Shown: piece by piece, positions 5,366 through 9,075 of the stretch
Position numbering within the stretch: position 1 is the first letter of the stretch
How the letters are laid out: every line of letters starts with the position of its first letter
Assembly: GCA_025450355.1 (NCBI GenBank)
Contig: JANWHR010000014.1
Location: 1-9,075 of the forward strand
DNA: 9,075 nucleotides
Source of the DNA: Micropepsaceae bacterium
Lineage (GTDB): Bacteria > Pseudomonadota > Alphaproteobacteria > Micropepsales > Micropepsaceae
Reading direction: 5' to 3'
Made by a program: the position numbers and the translations under genes
Notes under the pieces: model-generated
Told to the model about the DNA's origin: nothing
The model's input: the letters and a program-made list of their open reading frames with translations, nothing else
Database searches by the model: none

Positions 5366-5593
5366 TCAAGACGAGCGCGGCAGGTGCAGTCGCTTGCGGG
5401 AGACGGCTTTACCCTGTGCGGATGGCTGGCCGACGGCCGCATTTGCCTGGTCACGCTCGATTCGAAGCGCTTTGAGTCTGGCCAGTTTAGCCTGGTTGAC
5501 GGCTTTCGTTCGGGCGAGTTCGGATTTCACGAAATTGTCCAGAGCCGCGGCTTTTTCGTCGCGTACGCTCATTCGGTTTGCAGGTTTGGTCAT
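5366..5593 (-). CDS. Small basic Ala/Lys/Arg-rich protein (75 aa) of the csp operon
   Basis: The frame is open from 5641, but ATG 5593 is the better start: a GAGGA lies 4 bases before it, and the extra upstream residues are not protein-like. The product is basic and helical (MSVRDEKAAALDNFVKSELA, then NQAKLARLKALRIERDQANAA), with a basic disordered tail ending in KRLHLPRSS. It has no Cys, signal peptide or membrane segment. The AKLxRLKxLRxExDxA segment resembles ANLRRLRLEKESADKEA in the 7856-8122 protein next to the RNA helicase gene, so the two may be distant paralogues. It follows the cold-shock gene by 61 bases in the same direction. A role in RNA binding or cold adaptation is inferred from context. 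Confidence 0.7.
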   Translation of the reverse strand: MTKPANRMSVRDEKAAALDNFVKSELARTKAVNQAKLARLKALRIERDQANAAVGQPSAQGKAVSRKRLHLPRSS

Positions 5594-5654
5594 GCATTCC
5601 TCGTTTGAGGGGTGGGCGAGTCGCGCGAGCGAATCGCCCACACCCGAGACCAGG

Positions 5655-5855
5655 TTAGGTCGCCTTCAGATTGACGGCTTTAGAACCGCGCGAATCCGGC
5701 TGAATGTCGAAGGACACGCGCTGGCCTTCCGCAAGACTGCGCATTCCTGCGGCCTCAACCGCCGTTGCGTGCACGAAAACATCCTTGCTGCCGCCGTCCG
5801 GAGAAATAAAGCCGAAGCCCTTTTGGGTATTGAAGAATTTTACTGTTCCGATCAT
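5655..5855 (-). CDS. cspA: Cold-shock domain RNA chaperone, CspA type
   Basis: A 66-aa single cold-shock domain (OB fold), the usual length for CspA. RNP1 is KGFGFI at residues 12-17 and RNP2 is VFVH at 26-29. The opening MIGTVKFFN and the end GSKAVNLKAT are typical. It binds single-stranded RNA/DNA in the cytoplasm and melts secondary structure. ATG 5855 is chosen because AGGAG lies just upstream; the frame is open to 5963 but the added 36 residues do not resemble the family. It is the first gene of a minus-strand operon of small proteins. It is preceded by a predicted leader of about 170 bases. In cspA-type genes such leaders control expression, but temperature dependence cannot be read from sequence. 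Confidence 0.95.
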   Translation of the reverse strand: MIGTVKFFNTQKGFGFISPDGGSKDVFVHATAVEAAGMRSLAEGQRVSFDIQPDSRGSKAVNLKAT

Positions 5856-6024
5856 CGAGTGCTCCTGATGCCATCGGGTTCCGCGGGAACGGATGCTCTC
5901 GCGGTGCGACAGACAAGGAAAAATCATCAGGGAAGTACGAGGCTGTCTCAGCCAGGCGCGCAACGAGTACGGGTCGGGTGTCTAACAGTTGCGCGCTTCG
6001 TCTGACGGCATGCCGTCGCTTCCA
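5856..6024 (-). promoter_or_regulatory. Predicted long 5' leader of cspA
   Basis: If transcription starts about 7 bases after the -10 at 6036-6031, the cspA mRNA has an untranslated leader of about 168 bases, close to the length known for E. coli cspA. It carries a palindrome at its 5' end (6004-6017) and a short GTTCC-CGC-GGAAC type stem (about 5877-5889) some 20 bases before the ribosome-binding site. A structured, temperature-responsive leader is expected for the family but is not demonstrated here. Confidence 0.45.
6004..6017. repeat. Perfect 14-base palindrome at predicted cspA transcript start
   Basis: GACGGCATGCCGTC is perfectly self-complementary and falls about 7-20 bases downstream of the predicted cspA transcription start. 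It could be an operator for a dimeric repressor or a hairpin at the mRNA 5' end. No known regulator consensus is recognised. Confidence 0.5.
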
Positions 6025-6030
6025 ACACTT

Positions 6031-6055
6031 AGTATATTTCGCGCAGTTTTGCAAG
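6031..6055 (-). promoter_or_regulatory. Candidate cspA promoter
   Basis: On the minus strand TATACT (complement of 6031-6036) matches 5 of 6 bases of a sigma-70 -10 and sits in a short AT-rich stretch. TTGCAA (complement of 6048-6053 or close by) resembles a -35 but is only about 12 bases away. The -35 is therefore uncertain and the -10 carries the call. Confidence 0.4.
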
Positions 6056-6357
6056 GATGGGGAACCGGGATGTTATTCCAGTGAAGGCTTGCTCCGTTGA
6101 TTGGCTGCACAACGTGTTGAACGATGAAGCAACCGTGAGTCTGCGGAACAGCACCCCTGTCCGCCCCCGGATTGACTTCGCCGGTCAAAGCAAGCATAGG
6201 AGTATTATTCCCTCGCAGTCGCACGACGGCACCAGTTTGGAGTGTCTGTCACAGCGAGGCAGCTTTTACCAACCTCCCGTTGCTCCAGATGTGCGTGGAA
6301 GACGGCAAACCGCCGTGAGCGCGCATTGTGCCCGTTCCTGGTAGACAAGGCTTATTC

Positions 6358-7605
6358 GTGAGTCACTTTACATTTGCGGCCCTCGGCCTGGCCGAGCCGC
6401 TTCAGCGCGCGCTCGCCGCTGAAGGCTATCACACTCCTACCCCCATTCAATCGCGAGCCATCCCACTCGCTCTCGAAGGCCGCGACGTTCTTGGCGTCGC
6501 ACAGACCGGTACGGGCAAGACTGCGGCATTCGGCCTGCCGCTTCTGCAGCGCCTGGCCGAAGACCGGGTCGCTGCTGGTCCCCGTACCGCGCGCGCACTG
6601 ATTCTGGCCCCGACGCGCGAACTGGCGATCCAAAGCCACGAAAGCCTGCGTTGTTACGGGCGCCACCTGCCGCTGCGCCATGCCGTCGTGATCGGTGGGA
6701 TCAATCAGAGCAAGCAGGCCGAAACTATGCGCCGCGGCGTGGACATTCTGGTCGCGACCCCCGGCCGCCTGATCGATCTCACCAACCAGAAGCATGTGCG
6801 GTTGGATGCAGTCACGACGCTCGTCATCGATGAAGCCGACCGGATGTTGGACATGGGCTTTATCCGCGACGTCAGGCGTATCGTGGCGTGGCTTCCGCGC
6901 GAGCGCCAATCGATGCTGTTCTCCGCGACCATGCCGTCCGAAATCGAACATCTGGCGGCGCAGGTTCTGCGCAATCCGGTGCGCATCGACATCTCGCCGG
7001 CACGGGTCACCGCCGATGACATCGAACAGCGCGTCTATTTCGTGGCCGCACAGGACAAGCGCATGTTATTGACCGAACTCCTGACCGACCGCGCGATGAA
7101 GCGGGTGATTGTGTTTACCCGCACCAAGCACGGCGCCAACAAGGTCGCCGAGCATCTCGGAAAGGCAGGCCACACGGTCGACGCCATTCACGGCAACAAA
7201 TCGCAGAATGCGCGCCAGGGCGCGCTCGAACGTTTCCGTACCGGCCGGGCGCGGATTCTGGTTGCGACAGACATTGCCGCGCGCGGCATCGATATCGACG
7301 ACGTGACCCATGTCGTCAATTTCGAGTTGCCCGACGTCGCCGAAAGCTATGTTCACCGTGTCGGCCGGACGGCTCGGGCGGGAAGCGCAGGCACGGCAAT
7401 TGCCTTCTGCGATGATTCCGAGCGTGATTCCCTGCGTGCAATAGAACGCCTCGTCAAGCAGCGGCTTGTTGTCATCGATCACGCGCGCCGTACGCAGCCT
7501 CGCGATCACGCACCGCCGCCGAAATCCCGGACGCCCGCCGGGCGCAGGCCAGGCCACCCGGCCCCGCGCCGGCGTGAGCAGTTCCAGAAGGTGCTCCAGC
7601 AATGA
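6358..7605 (+). CDS. rhlE: DEAD-box ATP-dependent RNA helicase, RhlE type
   Basis: The cytoplasmic helicase unwinds RNA duplexes using ATP. With the GTG at 6358 as start (415 aa), the motifs are: Q motif TPTPIQ (26-31), motif I AQTGTGKT (48-55), PTRELA, TPGR, DEAD at 158-161, SAT at 189-191, ATDIAARGID, and HRVGRTARAG (333-342), i.e. two complete RecA domains. The short C-terminal tail is Arg/Pro-rich and basic, as in RhlE proteins. The frame is also open from GTG 6328, but AAGG 7 bases before 6358 and the family-like start (SHFTFAALGLAEP) favour 6358. It is divergent from cspA, another RNA-remodelling gene. Its last codons overlap the next gene by 4 bases (ATGA), so the two are probably translationally coupled. 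Confidence 0.92.
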   Translation: MSHFTFAALGLAEPLQRALAAEGYHTPTPIQSRAIPLALEGRDVLGVAQTGTGKTAAFGLPLLQRLAEDRVAAGPRTARALILAPTRELAIQSHESLRCYGRHLPLRHAVVIGGINQSKQAETMRRGVDILVATPGRLIDLTNQKHVRLDAVTTLVIDEADRMLDMGFIRDVRRIVAWLPRERQSMLFSATMPSEIEHLAAQVLRNPVRIDISPARVTADDIEQRVYFVAAQDKRMLLTELLTDRAMKRVIVFTRTKHGANKVAEHLGKAGHTVDAIHGNKSQNARQGALERFRTGRARILVATDIAARGIDIDDVTHVVNFELPDVAESYVHRVGRTARAGSAGTAIAFCDDSERDSLRAIERLVKQRLVVIDHARRTQPRDHAPPPKSRTPAGRRPGHPAPRRREQFQKVLQQ

Positions 7606-7820
7606 AGAAGAGCAAAAAGTCCCTGCCGGCGCCCTTCGCGGCGCTCACCAGAGATGTTCGCGTCGCCGGCACCTATGAGGTCCTGGTGCCGGTCGAGGGC
7701 CGGGTCAGGCCCTATCGGATTCCGCAGCAATTCGCGACGCGCGAAAGCGCCGAATCCTGGATTCACAGTGCCGAAGGCAAGGATGCCATCAGCGAGATCG
7801 TCCAGGGTGAAGGCAAATAG
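7602..7820 (+). CDS. Small protein coupled to rhlE (72 aa), unknown function
   Basis: The ATG at 7602 overlaps the rhlE stop in ATGA, the usual sign of translational coupling. The product has a basic N-terminus (MKKSKKSLPAP), then a likely beta-rich core (RVAGTYEVLVPVEGRVRPYR), and ends with a helix carrying AESWIHSAEGKDAI. There is no Cys, signal peptide or membrane segment. No family is recognised. Tight coupling to a helicase gene suggests a helper or RNA-contacting role, but that is inference. It is followed 35 bases later by another small gene in the same direction. Confidence 0.75.
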   Translation: MKKSKKSLPAPFAALTRDVRVAGTYEVLVPVEGRVRPYRIPQQFATRESAESWIHSAEGKDAISEIVQGEGK

Positions 7821-7855
7821 GCCGTTCGGCCCATCATTTCAAAACCAGAGGAGCC

Positions 7856-8122
7856 ATGATGTCCACACCTGAAAACAACCGGGCTCAAACGTATTTTCGC
7901 CCGGCAGAACTCGATGAGACCGCCGCAAAACAGATCCGCAAGAAAGAACGCGCCGCCCAGGCCGCCAAAACTGCAAATCTGCGCCGGCTTCGACTCGAGA
8001 AGGAATCCGCGGACAAGGAGGCCGCCGACAGACTTGCGGCCGAGAATGGCGGACCACCGGCAAAGCCTGCACGGCGGTCGAAAGCGGTGCGCAAACGCGC
8101 GGCTGTGCGGCTGATTTATTAA
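7856..8122 (+). CDS. Small basic Ala/Arg/Lys-rich protein (88 aa) of the rhlE operon
   Basis: GAGGAG at 7848-7853 stands only 2 bases before the ATG at 7856 and 5 before a second ATG at 7859; the second may be the true start (87 aa). The protein is soluble, helical and highly charged: TAAKQIRKKERAAQAAKTAN, then LRRLRLEKESADKEAADRLA. It ends in a basic tail (ARRSKAVRKRAAVRLIY). It resembles the 75-aa protein of the csp operon in size, composition and central motif. It is probably the last gene of the rhlE transcript. A weak 7-bp inverted repeat (8126-8132 with 8153-8159) follows the stop. Nucleic-acid binding is suggested by charge only. Confidence 0.75.
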   Translation: MMSTPENNRAQTYFRPAELDETAAKQIRKKERAAQAAKTANLRRLRLEKESADKEAADRLAAENGGPPAKPARRSKAVRKRAAVRLIY

Positions 8123-8234
8123 GCTTTTGCCGCGCCTGATTGTAGCGCCTGCCGGCAAACCGCAGAGAGACAATCTGCTGTTTTTCTCGCGCGCAAGATC
8201 GCATACTTTGTCCCCTGGCTAGCAAGGAGCGGTC

Positions 8235-8825
8235 ATGCAACAGGACGCATTGTGGTTCGTTCAGGCTCTTCCGTTGTTTTTCATTACTGCCGCCACGACG
8301 CATCTGGTCGTGTCATTTATGCAGACCATAATGCACCGCATGCTTGGCCACCATCCGATCGGGGGCAGGTTGTTCCGCAATCACATCAACTTCCACCACA
8401 GCTACTATTCCAAAGATCACCTCGTCTCCCGGAAGTACCGGGCGGAGGAAGGCAACAACACACCTTTCTTTTTAATCCCTGTTTTTTTGGCGGGAGCATG
8501 TATCTATTTCGTTCTGCCCACTGATCTTTTTGTGGTCGCGGCTGTCGCCTGCACGGCGTCATTTTATGCGCATGTCCTGTTCGACAGGGAATACCACGTG
8601 GCAGGATCGCGCCTTCAGCGGTTTGCGTGGTTCAGACACAAACAGGAACTCCACTTCGTTCATCACCGGCACGCAGACAGCAATTTTGCGGTCATCCACT
8701 TCTTCTGGGACCGGATACTCGGTACCTACCGGGTGTCCGATCATGACCGCGTGAAATATCGCTCAAAGCCCAGAATACCTTTGGCGCGCAGTATTGCCTG
8801 GCCGAAACGCAATCGGACGGCGTGA
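8235..8825 (+). CDS. Membrane fatty acid hydroxylase / sterol desaturase superfamily protein (196 aa)
   Basis: The start is ATG 8235 with AAGGAG (8224-8229) 5 bases upstream. The protein has about four hydrophobic segments (for example 8-29, 78-94 and 97-115) and the histidine boxes of integral-membrane diiron hydroxylases: HRMLGHH (34-40), HINFHH (50-55), H113, HKQELHFVHHRH (135-146) and H155 before a WDRILGTYR ending. This arrangement matches the fatty acid hydroxylase/sterol desaturase superfamily. The substrate (lipid, hopanoid, carotenoid or sterol-like) cannot be told. The gene is transcribed with rhlE but 112 bases after the preceding gene, probably from its own promoter. A CATACT at 8202-8207 could be a -10, with no clear -35. 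Confidence 0.85.
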   Translation: MQQDALWFVQALPLFFITAATTHLVVSFMQTIMHRMLGHHPIGGRLFRNHINFHHSYYSKDHLVSRKYRAEEGNNTPFFLIPVFLAGACIYFVLPTDLFVVAAVACTASFYAHVLFDREYHVAGSRLQRFAWFRHKQELHFVHHRHADSNFAVIHFFWDRILGTYRVSDHDRVKYRSKPRIPLARSIAWPKRNRTA

Positions 8826-8854
8826 CCGCCACGCCGGAATGAAACTGATATGAC

Positions 8855-8942
8855 TGGTGGCCCCGGCCGGACTTGAACCGGCACGCCCTTTTCGGAGCTA
8901 CGGATTTTAAGTCCGTTGCGTCTACCGTTTCGCCACGGGGCC
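8855..8942 (-). tRNA. trnL(UAA): tRNA-Leu (UAA), CCA encoded
   Basis: Read on the minus strand, GGCCCCG at the 5' end pairs with CGGGGCC before A73 and an encoded CCA (8857-8855). The D arm holds GGCG-AAACGGTAGA-CGC. The anticodon arm is ACGGA-CTTAAAA-TCCGT, giving anticodon TAA at 8909-8907, which reads UUA leucine codons. The variable arm is long (class II), as required for tRNA-Leu, and the T arm is GCCGG-TTCAAGT-CCGGC. All stems are intact. It converges on the hydroxylase gene, 29 bases from its stop. Confidence 0.97.
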
Positions 8943-8951
8943 ATTTGTATC

Positions 8952-8968
8952 GCGGGCTTCCAGCCCGC
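8952..8968. repeat. Short strong hairpin upstream of tRNA-Leu
   Basis: GCGGGCT (8952-8958) pairs with AGCCCGC (8962-8968) over a 3-base loop, 10 bases upstream of the tRNA 5' end. It may be a terminator for a gene entering from the right on the minus strand; there ATC GAC TGG CTT GAT GTT TAG (9074-9054) could be a coding end, too short to support. No other feature is seen in 8969-9075. Confidence 0.4.
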
Positions 8969-9075
8969 ATGCCGCCGGCGACGGCCGGCTTGTCGTCGGT
9001 TGGCCGCAATTTGGGATGCGATCCGAGACGAACTGCACGAATAGGGGATCGGAGCTAAACATCAAGCCAGTCGAT

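Larger units (their letters stand above)
5856..6357. other. Divergent intergenic region between cspA and rhlE
   Basis: These 502 bases contain no coding sequence that I can support. The left part holds the predicted cspA leader and promoter. The right part (6060-6357) must hold the rhlE promoter. Its best candidate is TTGACT at 6172-6177, spaced 17 bases from a weak CATAGG; a TATTAT lies at 6203-6208. TTGAC-N7-GTCAA (6172-6188) is an inverted repeat over the same -35 and could be an operator. Frames open on either strand here (for example plus 6058-6344) lack ribosome-binding sites and protein-like composition. Confidence 0.5.

Noticed and set aside
5325..6005. 226-aa plus-strand frame opposite cspA and the 75-aa gene
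   Set aside because: It is antisense to a certain cold-shock gene and a well-supported small gene, starts at TTG without a ribosome-binding site, and has no domain.
6058..6344. Plus-strand frame between cspA and rhlE (95 aa)
   Set aside because: No ribosome-binding site, mixed codon use and no recognisable domain; it overlaps the likely promoter regions of both neighbours.
8855..8942. tRNA-Leu as an integration site for a mobile element
   Set aside because: No integrase, transposase or direct repeat of the tRNA 3' end is seen within the window.

Overview
The window looks like chromosome from an alphaproteobacterium of the Bradyrhizobium/Rhodopseudomonas/Nitrobacter/Afipia group. The clues are the GC-rich third codon positions, FixK/FNR-type sites in front of respiratory genes, a two-hairpin intergenic element of a type I associate with that family, and small Arg/Ala/Lys-rich hypothetical proteins around a cold-shock gene. 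The genus cannot be fixed from sequence alone.

Region 1 (1-4768) is a low-oxygen / nitric-oxide region. It starts with the last 28 codons of a response-regulator receiver domain. A FixK/FNR/NnrR-type box (100-113) follows, leading to a 55-aa membrane peptide, a 75-aa Cys-containing protein and a short interrupted membrane ORF. After a palindromic intergenic element (876-1004) comes a divergent pair: a 56-aa hydrophilic protein on the minus strand and norZ, a single-subunit quinol-type nitric oxide reductase with all expected haem and FeB ligands, on the plus strand. A perfect TTGAT-N4-ATCAA box (1307-1320) lies between them. Downstream is a second divergent pair, a 109-aa exported protein (minus) and a monohaem cytochrome c (plus), with a third box (4211-4224) between them. 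All three boxes sit 62-67 bases upstream of the start of a small gene, which suggests one regulon. NO would be reduced at the membrane by NorZ with electrons from quinol; the small proteins and cytochrome have no assigned role.

Region 2 (4737-6036, minus strand) is a cold-shock operon. A CspA-type RNA chaperone has a predicted leader of about 170 nt, followed by a 75-aa basic protein, a 55-aa charged helical protein, a possible overlapping acidic ORF and a 65-aa zinc-ribbon protein. It ends at a hairpin with a U-rich tail.

Region 3 (6037-8122, plus strand) is divergent from it: a RhlE-type DEAD-box RNA helicase, a translationally coupled 72-aa protein and an 88-aa basic protein that resembles the 75-aa protein of the csp operon. 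Regions 2 and 3 together look like an RNA-remodelling / cold-adaptation island. A histidine-box membrane hydroxylase/desaturase (8235-8825) and a tRNA-Leu(UAA) on the minus strand (8855-8942) close the window.

Several supported genes are 55-56 aa: 173-340, 1080-1250 and 5174-5341. They were found by reading ribosome-binding sites and frames directly.
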